A model generated the notes under the pieces. The model was given only the letters and a program-made list of their open reading frames with translations, was not told the origin of the DNA and did no database searches. Below, one piece after another: positions 26,588 through 36,733 of a stretch of DNA of 64,000 bases. The DNA is from Acinetobacter vivianii (GTDB lineage: Bacteria; Pseudomonadota; Gammaproteobacteria; Pseudomonadales; Moraxellaceae): positions 1 through 64,000 of the forward strand of contig NZ_BMDR01000006.1 of NCBI RefSeq assembly GCF_014635885.1. Direction: 5' to 3'. Within the stretch, counting starts at the first letter, position 1, and the number at the start of each line of letters is the position of its first letter. The translations under genes and the position numbers were made by a program.

Positions 26588-28303
26588 ATGCCACATGATG
26601 TTGATTTAATTATATTACTTGCTGTTGGTTTTGGTATGGCCCTTATTTTTGGCTATATCGCAGCACGTCTACGCCTCCCCCCTCTAATTGGCTATCTCGT
26701 TGCCGGCATTATCATTAGTCCCAATACGCCCGGTGTCGTCGGTGATATCCAACTTGCGAATCAGTTGGCCGAACTTGGCGTCATGTTCCTCATGTTCGGC
26801 GTTGGGATGCATTTCTCCCTCAAAGATTTACTCCAAGTTCGACGCATCGCCTTGCCCGGTGCGATTTTACAGATTGCCGTGGCAACTTTACTGGGTGTTG
26901 GCGTCTCCATGTTTTGGGGCTGGAGCTTTGGTTCTGCATTAATCTTCGGTTTAAGTTTATCGTGTGCCAGTACGGTTGTATTACTCAAAGCTTTAGGCGA
27001 TCGAGGTCTATTGGACTCGGTTAACGGAAAAATTGCGGTCGGCTGGCTCTTGGTCGAAGACCTTGTGATGGTGTTAGCGCTGGTACTTCTCCCTGCAACG
27101 GCAGTATTACTTGGTGGACAGGCACTTCCGGGAACAGATTCATCACAAAGTATTTGGATCACTATTGGGATCACCCTGCTTAAAGTGACGGGCTTTATTG
27201 CCTTCATGCTGATTATTGGTAAACGTCTCGTCCCGATGATCATGCAATTTGTGGCACGACTAGGTTCTCGTGAGCTATTTACCCTGACTGTGGTTGCGGC
27301 TGCGGTATCAATTGCTTATGGTTCGTATGCAGTATTTGGCGTATCAATGGCACTTGGCGCCTTCTTTGCGGGGATGGTCGTTAAAGAGTCTGACTTTAGT
27401 CATCGTGCCGAAGAAGAGACCCTACCACTACGTGAAATCTTCTCGATTTTATTCTTCGTTTCAGTCGGCATGTTATTCGATCCAAGTATCTTGGTCGAAG
27501 CACCATTAAAGATTTTAGCGGTTGTTGCCATCATTATGGTGGGTAAGACCTTGGCTGCAATGGCTCTGGTACTTTTCTTCCGCTATCCGATTAATACCGC
27601 TTTAACAGTAGGTGCAAGTTTGGCCCAGATTGGGGAGTTCTCTTTCATTCTGGCAACACTGGGCTTATCACTCGGTTTACTGACACCTGATGCACAAAAC
27701 CTGATTCTTGCAGGTGCGTTATTCTCGATTACCCTCAACTCATTTGTGTTCTCCGCAATTGAACCTGTGCAACGCTGGATTCGTGAGCGCTCGCATTTAG
27801 CTCGTTTACTGGAACGTAGTGGTGACCCACTGGCAATGCTCCCAGATGAGGTAGATCAGGCGTACCTGCGCGATCAGGTGGTGATTATCGGCTATGGTGG
27901 CGTGGGTCGTCGTATTAGTGAAAATCTGATGCAGCAAAACATCAAAGTGGTGATCGCAGAAGAAAATCGGGAAATCGTTGAAAAATTACGTACTCAAGGC
28001 ATTGCTGCAGTGAGTGGTGAAGCGACTGAACCGAATGTCTTGATTCAGGCACATATCCAACATGCCCGTCTGCTGGTCATTTCACCGATGGATATTTTAG
28101 ATATTCATCGTATCGTGGATATTTCCAAACAGCTCAATCCTGAAATTCAGGTCTTGATTTGTGCAGAAAGCAAAGAAGAAGCTGTGATTATCCGTGAGGA
28201 AAACATCGGTGAAGTGTTCTATGCGAAAGAAGAAATGGCGAAGAATATGAGTCACCATATTCTGAATCAAATCGAACTTGCCCATCAGTCCGAAGCACAT
28301 TAA
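26588..28303 (+). CDS. ybaL: CPA2-family monovalent cation:proton antiporter with RCK domain
   Basis: A 571-residue membrane protein of the KefB/KefC/YbaL group that exchanges K+ or Na+ for H+. About 12 membrane segments fill residues 1-380. A cytosolic RCK_N/TrkA-N domain follows, with the nucleotide-binding VVIIGYGGVGRRISENL near residue 430. No TrkA-C domain is evident. KefB-like regulation by glutathione adducts cannot be told from sequence; resemblance to YbaL is my best guess. AAGGAG precedes the ATG. It is monocistronic with a terminator. Confidence 0.88.
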   Translation: MPHDVDLIILLAVGFGMALIFGYIAARLRLPPLIGYLVAGIIISPNTPGVVGDIQLANQLAELGVMFLMFGVGMHFSLKDLLQVRRIALPGAILQIAVATLLGVGVSMFWGWSFGSALIFGLSLSCASTVVLLKALGDRGLLDSVNGKIAVGWLLVEDLVMVLALVLLPATAVLLGGQALPGTDSSQSIWITIGITLLKVTGFIAFMLIIGKRLVPMIMQFVARLGSRELFTLTVVAAAVSIAYGSYAVFGVSMALGAFFAGMVVKESDFSHRAEEETLPLREIFSILFFVSVGMLFDPSILVEAPLKILAVVAIIMVGKTLAAMALVLFFRYPINTALTVGASLAQIGEFSFILATLGLSLGLLTPDAQNLILAGALFSITLNSFVFSAIEPVQRWIRERSHLARLLERSGDPLAMLPDEVDQAYLRDQVVIIGYGGVGRRISENLMQQNIKVVIAEENREIVEKLRTQGIAAVSGEATEPNVLIQAHIQHARLLVISPMDILDIHRIVDISKQLNPEIQVLICAESKEEAVIIREENIGEVFYAKEEMAKNMSHHILNQIELAHQSEAH

Positions 28304-28319
28304 GAAATTTCTCAAAACG

Positions 28320-28348
28320 AAAAAGCGTACTCAAGGTACGCTTTTTTA
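28320..28348. terminator. Bidirectional intrinsic terminator after the antiporter gene
   Basis: AAAAGCGTAC (28321-28330) pairs with GTACGCTTTT (28336-28345) around a TCAAG loop, with a T run on the plus strand and an A run to the left. Convergent genes flank it. Confidence 0.9.
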
Positions 28349-28358
28349 TCTTTCAGGA

Positions 28359-28637
28359 TTAGCTAAAATGTGAAGGTTGCTCGTCCAGCACTTCTGCTTG
28401 CCACTGATTCATCTGTTTTTCCAACAATCCAAACAAAGCCGCTTGAATCATATGCTGTGCGACGGTTGGCGTCTGGTCTCCGAGAATGGCTTTCACCTCG
28501 TCACTAAACTGAATCTTGACCAAAGGCTCATTTTCAGAACCCGCATTGCGCAAAGCAAGCTCACCACCTTCGAGTTGAACCAATTCAAGAATTGCTTCCT
28601 GATTACCAAATAATTCTTTTAACTGTTGCATTGACAT
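28359..28637 (-). CDS. Conserved small hypothetical protein
   Basis: A 92-residue acidic protein without signal peptide; I do not recognise the family. It begins MSMQQLKELFGNQEAILELV and has a helical second half. GGAG six bases upstream of the ATG at 28637 supports the start. It is separated from the DUF6586 gene upstream by 112 bases and ends at the shared terminator. Confidence 0.72.
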   Translation of the reverse strand: MSMQQLKELFGNQEAILELVQLEGGELALRNAGSENEPLVKIQFSDEVKAILGDQTPTVAQHMIQAALFGLLEKQMNQWQAEVLDEQPSHFS

Positions 28638-28749
28638 AAATTTTCTCCATGTTTCAACATGGTGGCAAAGTATTTGGCACTTTGCGCTCTCACGTCTTAT
28701 TTATATAAGTGCTGATGCGGTAGATTTCAAGTCGCCTTAAAGTTTCGAC

Positions 28750-29253
28750 TTAGAACTCCACCATTTCATTACGAAAACCATCAATTAAGTGACTTAATTC
28801 ACGATGCCATTCACGTAAGATTTTGGCATCAGGCAACCATGCCTGCGGACTTTGGGTCACCTTAATAATCAGATTAGAAGACGTTTCATTTTCCGGTTCT
28901 GGCGCAGAGGGCTCAGGCGCATACTGACACATGCGATATGCACGCTTCAATTCAGCGACAAAACCATCTTTTGCTAGTTGTTGTAATACTAGAATTTCTG
29001 GAGAGACCTGCCCTTTATCTGCCATATGTTCTTCAATCGACTTAAAGGTCGGTTGTAAATCATTGAGACGATAATAGCGAACCAGCTCCTGCAAAAACGC
29101 TAATATTGCGCCATGTAAATGAAAAACAGCGGCTTCACGATAGGCCTGCGCCTGCTGAATATGTTCTGTTTGCTCGGCTTGTTGACATGCGAGACGAGCG
29201 AAATACAGTTTCTGATTGGTACGATCTGCATGATAACGAGCAACACGGGACAT
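28750..29253 (-). CDS. DUF6586 family protein
   Basis: A 167-residue protein whose N-terminus (SRVARYHADRTNQKLYFARL) and YREAAVFHLHGAILAFLQEL segment match the DUF6586 family common in Pseudomonas and Acinetobacter. Function is unknown; the sequence is helical with a conserved His. The ATG at 29253 has AAGGA upstream; a longer reading to about 29340 would need a TTG and overlaps the divergent EF-hand gene. Confidence 0.78.
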   Translation of the reverse strand: MSRVARYHADRTNQKLYFARLACQQAEQTEHIQQAQAYREAAVFHLHGAILAFLQELVRYYRLNDLQPTFKSIEEHMADKGQVSPEILVLQQLAKDGFVAELKRAYRMCQYAPEPSAPEPENETSSNLIIKVTQSPQAWLPDAKILREWHRELSHLIDGFRNEMVEF

Positions 29254-29338
29254 AATATTTTCCTTAAAAACCCTTTCTCTTGGATAGCTTAAGATTAAAT
29301 GCTTTAATGATAAAATCAATATCCTTTTGAGCCTGTCC

Positions 29339-29665
29339 ATGCGTCATATCAAACAAGCCATCCTGAGCTTAATATGCTGTATGGCAATTTCAACAACTTA
29401 TAGCTGTGAACCCACAGGCTTAGACTGGGAAAAACTTTATACGGATTATGATATCAACAGCGATCAAATGATTGATATAAGAGAATGGACAAAACTGATT
29501 GAGCTTAGAGGACAGTCCGTTTCTTGGCAGAAACAATTCTTCTCGCTAGACCATAAACGAATAAAAATTTTTAAATCACTCGACCAAAATAATAATGGCC
29601 TGATTGATCAGCAAGAAATCACCAACATTTACCACTACTTTATCAACCCCTGCCAAAATAAATAA
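29339..29665 (+). CDS. Secreted EF-hand domain protein
   Basis: A 108-residue protein with an N-terminal hydrophobic signal (QAILSLICCMAISTTYS) followed by Cys. Two EF-hand loops are visible: DINSDQMIDIRE (near residue 36) and DQNNNGLIDQQE (near residue 82), both with calcium-type spacing of acidic and Asn residues. It probably binds calcium in the periplasm or at the surface. The Cys after the signal could be a lipidation site but the preceding residues (TTYSC) are only a weak lipobox. Divergent from the DUF6586 gene. Confidence 0.75.
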   Translation: MRHIKQAILSLICCMAISTTYSCEPTGLDWEKLYTDYDINSDQMIDIREWTKLIELRGQSVSWQKQFFSLDHKRIKIFKSLDQNNNGLIDQQEITNIYHYFINPCQNK

Positions 29666-29676
29666 TTTTCGAGCAA

Positions 29677-30054
29677 TCAGTTTGATATCAATCCTTCAAG
29701 ATCGAGTTCAAGCGTATACAGTTTTCGCTGGGCCAAACAGGCAATAGGTTGAGAAAAGGGACGAACGTTACTCATTGTCCAGGCAAAATATCCTTCTGCC
29801 CAATATGATGCACAGGCTGCCTCTATTTCATCAGCTTGCCAGACATGTATCGAGTCAATATCCACCAAGGCCAAAGCTCGGCCGATCTCTTGCTCTCCTT
29901 CGTTCCGCAGAAAATGCTGATTTTCGACAATAACAAGATTTTTAAGCGGAATAGTTTGAGGTTGCCATGAGCGAATCTCCAAGGTTTTCTGGCCTTGAAC
30001 AATCCGCTCAGCACTAGGCGCAACAACCGATAAAGCGGTATATTGCTTTAACAT
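29677..30054 (-). CDS. ASCH domain-containing protein
   Basis: A 125-residue protein fitting the ASCH/PUA-like fold: SVVAPSAERIVQGQKTLEIR at the start, then GRALALVDIDSI and FAWTMSNVRPFSQPI. ASCH proteins are proposed RNA-binding or RNA-processing proteins; some act as nucleosidases or N4-acetylcytidine amidohydrolases (YqfB), but this one differs from the E. coli YqfB. Its start is six bases after the RRM gene, so the two are an operon. Confidence 0.8.
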   Translation of the reverse strand: MLKQYTALSVVAPSAERIVQGQKTLEIRSWQPQTIPLKNLVIVENQHFLRNEGEQEIGRALALVDIDSIHVWQADEIEAACASYWAEGYFAWTMSNVRPFSQPIACLAQRKLYTLELDLEGLISN

Positions 30055-30060
30055 ATAGAA

Positions 30061-30306
30061 TTAAGCTTGATCTTCCGCAATTTTCACACGGATGCCATAG
30101 TTTTTTACTTTCAAGGTATTTAAACCTTTCACTGCTTTGACCGCTTCACGTGGATTCGGCATTTCAACAAAACCAAAACCTTTTGATTTTCCTGTTTCAG
30201 CATCTTTAACCACCACACAAGAATCGACTTTGCCATAGGCTTTAAACAAGTCGAGCACTTCTGCATCGGTCACGCTACGATCTAAATTACGAACTAAAAT
30301 TTTCAT
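30061..30306 (-). CDS. RRM-domain RNA-binding protein
   Basis: An 81-residue protein that is a single RNA recognition motif: RNP2 is ILVRNL at residues 3-8 and RNP1 is KGFGFVEM near residue 41, with the usual GxxxS.V.. spacing. Bacterial RRM proteins of this type act as cold-induced or translational RNA-binding proteins. The ATG at 30306 is chosen since the longer reading lacks any similarity. It is directly followed by the ASCH gene. Confidence 0.9.
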   Translation of the reverse strand: MKILVRNLDRSVTDAEVLDLFKAYGKVDSCVVVKDAETGKSKGFGFVEMPNPREAVKAVKGLNTLKVKNYGIRVKIAEDQA

Positions 30307-30371
30307 GCTAAAACCTAAAACATGATTCACCATCAAATCGGTGAATCAAAAATAAATTGAATCTGGGTAGT

Positions 30372-32351
30372 TTAATCGAAATCGATCCCAAAACCTAAAT
30401 TGATTGCAGCCGAACGCGAACGACTGGCTTGCCCATAAGCACGGGGAATATCACGATGGATCTGCGTCTCAACTAAATGTTGAGGTAAATCATTCAGAAA
30501 ATAACTTTCTATTTTGCGCCCTAACTCATCATATTGATCATGTGCCCACAAATTTAAATTCTGTTTCGTCAGAATTAATTCATTTTCAGCACGCGTCAAG
30601 GCAACATATAGTACACGGCGCTCCTCCTCCACATCATCAAAATCACCCTGTGCGCGTGCATGTGGATATTGTGTTGGAGAGACATGGGGCACATAACAGA
30701 CTTTTTGCTCGGCACCTTTAGCCGAATGGATGGTAATCAACGTCACCAAATCCTGATCTGGCGTTTTATCAATTTCCGAGACGGAAATTGGGTCGAGTAC
30801 ATACTCCTCCAGAAATTCTCCAAGTGAACTGTGCTTACGCGCCAGTTGCTTAACCAAGTCAAAATCTTTGACACGGCGTGTCCAGTCTTTGGTTTTATAA
30901 TTATTTTCCAGCTGTTCATTCAAAGCATCTAGCGCCAGCCCAATGCAGGCTTCGACATGTTGCTGCAACACATCCAGCTGCATCAAAATTAGAATGGCCT
31001 GTTGCGGTACTTTGCCATGACGCTCTAAACGCTGGCAACGTGCCTCAATATCGGGCAGTTGAATCAGTTCCTGAGCTAGCTTGCTGGCACCAACATCCCC
31101 CACTCCATCCCAGAGCGTCAGAAAACGCATCCATGCCAGATCATCCTGCGGATTGACACTGACACGAAGCAGACTCAATACATCTTTAACATGTGCCGAT
31201 TCGAGCAATTTCACCCCACCAATAAAACGGTATGGAATATTGGCTGCAATCAAGGCACCTTCCAGATAACGTCCACTAAAACCAGAACGTAACAGCACCA
31301 TATGCTCTGCCCATGCAGCGCCCTGTATATGACGTCGGTTTAAATCCTGAATAATCCAGTTTGCTTCTTCAAACTCATTGCTCAGGATATGCAACTGAGG
31401 CTTTAAACCCTTACCACGATATGCTTGCAGATGCTTGTCATACTCAATCGGACTTTGATCCAGCAACCAATTGGATAAATCCAGAATACCTTGCGTGGAA
31501 CGATAATTCATTTCCAGCGTCAGCACTTGGGCATCAGGTACACGTTCCTTAAAATGATGGATATTTTCAAAATCTGCACCGCGGAAGCCATAAATCGATT
31601 GTGCATCATCACCGACACAAAACAGTTTCACCTTGCCGACCAAAGGTTGCAGCAAAGCCCATTGCAAAGGATTGGTGTCCTGCATTTCGTCGACCAGCAG
31701 TGCTGAACAGAAGCCTGTGACCCATTTCACCAACTCAGGTGAATTTTGCAAATGCACTGCGACAATCGACAAGATGTCATCATAATCAAGAAAATTGCGC
31801 TCTTGCTTACGTTGCTCATACGCTTTCATCAGTTCCGCAATTTGAGCCTTATACTCAACCGCTTGCGGCAACTGCTCCAACAAAGCATCTGAAAGTTTGG
31901 TCTTGGTATTACGAGCATAAGAATACAAATCACATAACTCAGCCGCTTTAGGCAACACGTTGCCCTTATCTTTTCCGCGTAATAAACGGAACATCAGCAA
32001 TTGATCATCACGATCAATAATACTGAACTGGGTCAGACCAAAAGCGCGAGGATTACGACGTAACAAGTACATGCAAAAGGTGTGGAAGGTGGATGCGCGC
32101 AAACCTTTGGCTTGGGCACCCATATGCTGTTCGACACGGGTGACAATTTCACTTGCTGCCCGACGGGTAAAGGTCAGAATCTGGATCTGCTGTGCAGGCA
32201 AACCCTGATCAATTAAATATGCCGATCTCGCCACAATTGTTTTGGTTTTACCACATCCCGCTCCTGCCAGAACCAGACAGTTTTGTGCAGTCGTGGTGGC
32301 AGCCTGTTTCTGTTGTGGATTCAGTTCATCAATTAGCTTGGCAAGCGTCAT
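30372..32351 (-). CDS. UvrD/Rep-like superfamily 1 DNA helicase
   Basis: A 659-residue ATP-dependent 3'-5' helicase. Walker A is LAGAGCGKTKT, Walker B is LLVDEMQDTN, motif III VGDDAQSIYGFRG, motif IV LEMNYRST and motif VI VALTRAENELI. It is shorter than UvrD (720), with a truncated C-terminus, and I cannot tell whether it is Rep or a distinct paralogue. The ATG at 32351 is preferred to an upstream TTG. The gene has many open frames on the opposite strand, which are shadows. Confidence 0.9.
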   Translation of the reverse strand: MTLAKLIDELNPQQKQAATTTAQNCLVLAGAGCGKTKTIVARSAYLIDQGLPAQQIQILTFTRRAASEIVTRVEQHMGAQAKGLRASTFHTFCMYLLRRNPRAFGLTQFSIIDRDDQLLMFRLLRGKDKGNVLPKAAELCDLYSYARNTKTKLSDALLEQLPQAVEYKAQIAELMKAYEQRKQERNFLDYDDILSIVAVHLQNSPELVKWVTGFCSALLVDEMQDTNPLQWALLQPLVGKVKLFCVGDDAQSIYGFRGADFENIHHFKERVPDAQVLTLEMNYRSTQGILDLSNWLLDQSPIEYDKHLQAYRGKGLKPQLHILSNEFEEANWIIQDLNRRHIQGAAWAEHMVLLRSGFSGRYLEGALIAANIPYRFIGGVKLLESAHVKDVLSLLRVSVNPQDDLAWMRFLTLWDGVGDVGASKLAQELIQLPDIEARCQRLERHGKVPQQAILILMQLDVLQQHVEACIGLALDALNEQLENNYKTKDWTRRVKDFDLVKQLARKHSSLGEFLEEYVLDPISVSEIDKTPDQDLVTLITIHSAKGAEQKVCYVPHVSPTQYPHARAQGDFDDVEEERRVLYVALTRAENELILTKQNLNLWAHDQYDELGRKIESYFLNDLPQHLVETQIHRDIPRAYGQASRSRSAAINLGFGIDFD

Positions 32352-32468
32352 ACAATCGGTCAATTAAAAACGAATCGATATTTTAACAGACTAAACCCAT
32401 GCAAATGTTTCTTGCTACAAAACAAAAAGAGCATGCGATATGCATGCTCCAAAATTCTAAATAATGAC

Positions 32469-33041
32469 TTATACGCTGGTCGAGCTATGCGGCAATTGTT
32501 TAATCGCTCCCGCAAAAGTCAGATAGTTGATGCCTTGAAATAAAATATCAATCGCAAGGAACATTCCCAGCACCCAGAACGGTGAATCAGGCGATGAGAG
32601 GATCAGAATCCCAGTGAGTAAAGTTAATATGCCTGAAAATAGCACCCAGCCCCAACCAGAAACGGGTCTCAGAATAAATGCATTCACCGTGCGGATAATC
32701 CCCGCAATAATCAGGGCAATCGCCAGAAAACTGGTTAATACCACCGCAGTAATCACAGGTGTCGTAAATGCAAAATAACCTGCCACCAGATATAGCACGC
32801 CAAATAATGCCCACAACCAGCGCGTGCCGCCTTTAAAAACGGTAAATGCGGCAATAAAATGCAAAATGCCGCCTAGCATCATCAATACGCCAAATAAAAG
32901 TACGGCAGACAAGGTGGCGAATGGTAACGCAGCTAAAAGAACCAAGCCAAAAATAACCAATAAAACGCCCAATAACAGATACCATTTACGATCAGCGTGT
33001 AGCTGATTGCGAATCAGGTCGTTACCCACTGTTTTCATCAT
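32469..33041 (-). CDS. HdeD-like membrane protein
   Basis: A 190-residue protein with six predicted membrane segments and the DUF308/HdeD pattern: WYLLLGVLLVIFGLVLLAAL near the N-terminus, repeated in LFSGILTLLTGILIL. E. coli HdeD contributes to acid resistance at high density; role here is by similarity only. It is transcribed alone, followed on the left by an unlabelled 105-base gap before the helicase gene. Confidence 0.88.
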   Translation of the reverse strand: MMKTVGNDLIRNQLHADRKWYLLLGVLLVIFGLVLLAALPFATLSAVLLFGVLMMLGGILHFIAAFTVFKGGTRWLWALFGVLYLVAGYFAFTTPVITAVVLTSFLAIALIIAGIIRTVNAFILRPVSGWGWVLFSGILTLLTGILILSSPDSPFWVLGMFLAIDILFQGINYLTFAGAIKQLPHSSTSV

Positions 33042-33212
33042 TATTTACTCTTTTATCATCAATGTTATAAGCCTATATTGGGCCTGTTCAGGACTAAATT
33101 CTGTATAAGGCATGTTGAAAATTAATGACGGAATGTCAGAAAACTTGTGTTTTATTTCATATTTTTGAGCGTTCTGTTGAATGCTATGGATAAATCCGAA
33201 CTTATCCACAAT

Positions 33213-33971
33213 TTACTTCACCCAGCCCACTTCCTTGGCCGTTAAAATGCTGATCACCGTTTCATTCAGGTCATTTGGCATTTTACTTTTGTGTTCAGAC
33301 AATGGGATTCTTCCTCCCATAATTTCTGCTTCAGTCTGAGGATATAAAGGTTGCCGATCTGCTTGGGCATAACCGATGGGGAAAATAGGCTCGCCATTAC
33401 TCAAATTATATTTGTCCGTCGCGCCAAACCCGTGTAGTAACTCATGCACCAACACGACATTATTCTGTGCGGCCTGTTTGGATGAGGCAAATAAGTTCAC
33501 CGAGCCAATCCGCCCACGTTCCAGCGCAGTCGAATGTTTCAGTTCCCTGCTCTGCTTGGGATCATAGAAATTCAGATATAAGGTCAAACTCGGAGAGCCA
33601 TCCACCGACTGATGCTGTTTCCATGCATAGAATCTAAACTTTAGGCTCCACAAGATATTGTTCAAGATACTCGGCTGTTCAGACATCTTTGGGGGTATTT
33701 GCTGTAACTCACGTCCAATCTGAACCATGAAATAGCTGCTTTGCCCGCGATACTGCTGGCTATTTTTCTCTAAATACTGTTTTACCTCAGCAAAGTCATC
33801 TTGCTGTAATTGTTGAATATACTGCTGTGTAGTCGCTAAACCATCGGCATTAATCGGATGCAATAAAATATGAATCGGTTGATTCCAGTTCTGATTTTGA
33901 TCACGATAGGCATTTACGGCGACCACCAGCAACACGACCAGCAAAATCGCGACCCGAATATTTTTCCACAT
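33213..33971 (-). CDS. Membrane-anchored metzincin-like metallopeptidase
   Basis: A 252-residue protein with an N-terminal hydrophobic anchor or signal (about residues 6-20). A zinc-binding signature is visible at residues 176-186, HELLHGFGATD, which fits HEXXHXXGXXD with an Asp third ligand, as in snapalysin-like metzincins. AEIMGG near residue 218 sits where a Met-turn is expected. The rest is unfamiliar. Family assignment is inference; the function may be periplasmic proteolysis. No neighbour suggests a substrate. Confidence 0.7.
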   Translation of the reverse strand: MWKNIRVAILLVVLLVVAVNAYRDQNQNWNQPIHILLHPINADGLATTQQYIQQLQQDDFAEVKQYLEKNSQQYRGQSSYFMVQIGRELQQIPPKMSEQPSILNNILWSLKFRFYAWKQHQSVDGSPSLTLYLNFYDPKQSRELKHSTALERGRIGSVNLFASSKQAAQNNVVLVHELLHGFGATDKYNLSNGEPIFPIGYAQADRQPLYPQTEAEIMGGRIPLSEHKSKMPNDLNETVISILTAKEVGWVK

Positions 33972-34017
33972 CTCATTTCCCCAATAAAAATATATTTCTT
34001 GTTTTTCTTAATGCTAT

Positions 34018-34048
34018 AAAAAATGCTAGCAAGTGCTAGCATTTTTTT
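34018..34048 (-). terminator. Intrinsic terminator of topA
   Basis: AAATGCTAGCA pairs with TGCTAGCATTT around an AG loop (34018-34031 with 34034-34047); on the minus strand it is followed by T residues. It lies 13 bases after the topA stop. Confidence 0.85.
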
Positions 34049-34060
34049 AAATCTGAATGT

Positions 34061-36700
34061 TTAAGCTTCAACCCATTTTCCGTCTTGGAAAACCAGACTC
34101 CACTTGGTTTGTTTGCCTTCTGCCGTTTCAGAACCTACGTATTGTGACTGGTTCTTACGACTAAATTTCACCACGGTTGGATTACCTTCAGGATCAACAT
34201 CTGGCGCTTGCAGCAAGAATTGATATTTCGGATCAAGTTGTTCCGCAACGCTACGTAACTCAGCCACTTTTGGCGCACGTGTTTCACGAATTTTCGGGAA
34301 TTTACTTGCAGCCAGGAATAAGCCAGCAGCACCGTCACGCAATACAAAGAAATCATCATGCTTGGTTGAGCGCAGGTGTTCCATCTTGATCGGATCAACA
34401 CGCGGTGGCGCAGGCTGACCACTCTTCAACACTTTACGGGTATTATCACAGCTTGAGCAGGCGAAATATGGACCAAAACGGCCTGTTTTTAACTGCATTT
34501 CACCATCACATTTATCACATGGAATGGTTGGGCCATCATAACCCTTGATCTTGAATTCACCTTCTTCGACTTCGTAGCCATCACAATCAGGGTTATTACC
34601 ACAGACATGCAATTTACGACCACCATCAACCACATAGCTGTCCATTGCAGTACCGCATTTAGGACAACGATGTTTCGACATCAAATCGGCTGTTTCAGCA
34701 CCATCATCATCAGATAATGCAGCTAAAGACTCAACTGGGGTTAGGTTCAGTGTACCCTTACAACGCTCTTTCGGAGGCAGGTTATAACCTGAACATCCCA
34801 AGAATACGCCTGTTGTTCCTGTACGTACCTGCATTGGACGCGCACATTCAGGACAAGGGACATCGGGTACTTCGACAGGCTGGTTACGGCGCATGCCGCT
34901 TTCGCCTTGTGCATTGGTCAAACGCTTTTTAAAGTCGCCATAGAATGTATCCAGCAACTCTTTCCAGTTACGCTCACCTGTCGCCACACGGTCTAACTGA
35001 CCTTCTAAATCTGCAGTGAAAGCATAATTCATCAGGTTATTAAAACTTTCATCCAGACGATCTGTCACGATCTCCCCCATCTTCTCAGCAAAGAGACGAC
35101 GGTTCTCCAGTTTCACATAACCACGTTCTTGAATCGTTGAGATAATTGCAGCATAGGTTGATGGACGACCAATCCCTTTTTTCTCAAGTTCTTTTACGAG
35201 AGATGCTTCGGTAAAACGTGCAGGTGGTTTGGTAAAGTGCTGGCTTGGATCAAGCTTTTCTAACTTGAGGACTTCGCCGACTTTCACTGCTGGCAGTAAC
35301 ACATCATCATCTGATTTGTTGGCACCACGAACACGGGTAAAACCATCAAAGACTAAAGTACGGCCTTTTGCCTTTAACTCAACATTTGACGCTTCAACAG
35401 TCAACGTTGAAGATAAATATTCTGCTGGTGTCATTTGACAAGCGACAAATTGACGCCAGATCAAATCATATAAACGCTGAGCATCACGCTCAACGCCTGC
35501 AAGTTTATCACCCGTCAATCCAACATCTGATGGACGAATCGCTTCATGGGCTTCTTGCGCACCTGCTTTATTGCCATAACGATTTGGCTTAGCAGGAACA
35601 TATTTTTCACCAAAATTTTGTTGAATATGATTACGTACCATATTCACTGCATCATCACTCAAGAAGGTTGAGTCAGTACGCATATAGGTAATAAAACCAC
35701 CTTCATACAAACGCTGCGCCAACATCATGGTTTTCTTCACAGAGAAACCTAGACGGGTACTTGCTGCTTGCTGAAGAGTCGACGTGATATACGGTGCACT
35801 TGGATTAACCTTGGTCGGCTTATCTTCACGTAATGCAACTTTATATTCAGCATCTTTTAATACGCTTAATAGCGCATCAGTTTCAGCTTTATTCTTGAGT
35901 TTAAGCGTCTTACCGGCTTGTTTAACCGCTTCAAGACGAATGTCATCTTTCTTCGACAAGGTATCTGCAAAAACTTGCCAGTATTCTTCTGGGATAAAGG
36001 CACGGATTTCACGTTCACGCTCGACCACCAGTTTTACCGCAACCGATTGCACACGGCCTGCCGATAATCCACGGGCAATTTTTTCCCACAGCAATGGTGA
36101 AACCATAAAGCCCACGACACGGTCAAGGAAACGACGTGCCTGTTGCGCATTAACACGGTTTAAATCGAGGCGTGTTGGCTGTTTAAACGCTTCCTGAATG
36201 GCATTTTTAGTAATCTCGTTAAAGACCACACGGTGGTAACGACTGTCATCCCCACCAATCACTTCTCTTAAATGCCAAGCAATCGCTTCCCCTTCTCTAT
36301 CCAAATCCGTTGCGAGATAGATTGCATCGGCATCTTTGGCGAGTTTTTTCAGTTCGGCAACCACATGTTCTTTGCCAGGCAGCACTTCATAATGGGCAAT
36401 CCAGTCATGTTCTGGATCAACACCCATACGGTTAATCAGTGCAGATTGGGCTTTTTCCGCTTTTTGCTGGTCAGTCAGTTTGACACGCGTTGCAGGCTTC
36501 TTTTCAGTAGACTTCGCTCCGCCTCCTGTCGGTAAATCACGTACATGACCGACCGATGACTTCACTACAAACTGTGAACCTAAATATTTATTAATTGTTT
36601 TCGCTTTTGCAGGCGACTCCACAATCACTAAGGCACGTTTCTTTGCAGCAGATGCGGAAGCTGCTGTGCTTTCTGAAGCAGAGCGTGGAGTTTTCGCCAT
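34061..36700 (-). CDS. topA: DNA topoisomerase I
   Basis: Type IA topoisomerase that relaxes negative supercoils. An N-terminal Toprim domain begins [20 protein letters not shown], the catalytic Tyr339 is in [13 protein letters not shown], and at least three Cys4 zinc-ribbon modules follow ([27 protein letters not shown]). At 879 residues it is close to the E. coli enzyme (865). The N-terminal 20 residues are a Ser/Ala/Lys-rich tail not found in E. coli. Confidence 0.97.
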   Translation of the reverse strand: MAKTPRSASESTAASASAAKKRALVIVESPAKAKTINKYLGSQFVVKSSVGHVRDLPTGGGAKSTEKKPATRVKLTDQQKAEKAQSALINRMGVDPEHDWIAHYEVLPGKEHVVAELKKLAKDADAIYLATDLDREGEAIAWHLREVIGGDDSRYHRVVFNEITKNAIQEAFKQPTRLDLNRVNAQQARRFLDRVVGFMVSPLLWEKIARGLSAGRVQSVAVKLVVEREREIRAFIPEEYWQVFADTLSKKDDIRLEAVKQAGKTLKLKNKAETDALLSVLKDAEYKVALREDKPTKVNPSAPYITSTLQQAASTRLGFSVKKTMMLAQRLYEGGFITYMRTDSTFLSDDAVNMVRNHIQQNFGEKYVPAKPNRYGNKAGAQEAHEAIRPSDVGLTGDKLAGVERDAQRLYDLIWRQFVACQMTPAEYLSSTLTVEASNVELKAKGRTLVFDGFTRVRGANKSDDDVLLPAVKVGEVLKLEKLDPSQHFTKPPARFTEASLVKELEKKGIGRPSTYAAIISTIQERGYVKLENRRLFAEKMGEIVTDRLDESFNNLMNYAFTADLEGQLDRVATGERNWKELLDTFYGDFKKRLTNAQGESGMRRNQPVEVPDVPCPECARPMQVRTGTTGVFLGCSGYNLPPKERCKGTLNLTPVESLAALSDDDGAETADLMSKHRCPKCGTAMDSYVVDGGRKLHVCGNNPDCDGYEVEEGEFKIKGYDGPTIPCDKCDGEMQLKTGRFGPYFACSSCDNTRKVLKSGQPAPPRVDPIKMEHLRSTKHDDFFVLRDGAAGLFLAASKFPKIRETRAPKVAELRSVAEQLDPKYQFLLQAPDVDPEGNPTVVKFSRKNQSQYVGSETAEGKQTKWSLVFQDGKWVEA

Positions 36701-36733
36701 AATAAATCGTTTTTCCTGTGTTCAATCAATAAA

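Noticed and set aside
30061..30336. Longer start for the RRM protein
   Set aside because: The ten added residues lack any RRM pattern; the family begins at MKILVRNL.
30404..31951. Several plus-strand open frames opposite the UvrD-like helicase
   Set aside because: They are antisense to a gene with all helicase motifs and show no domain, signal or ribosome site; shadows of codon usage.
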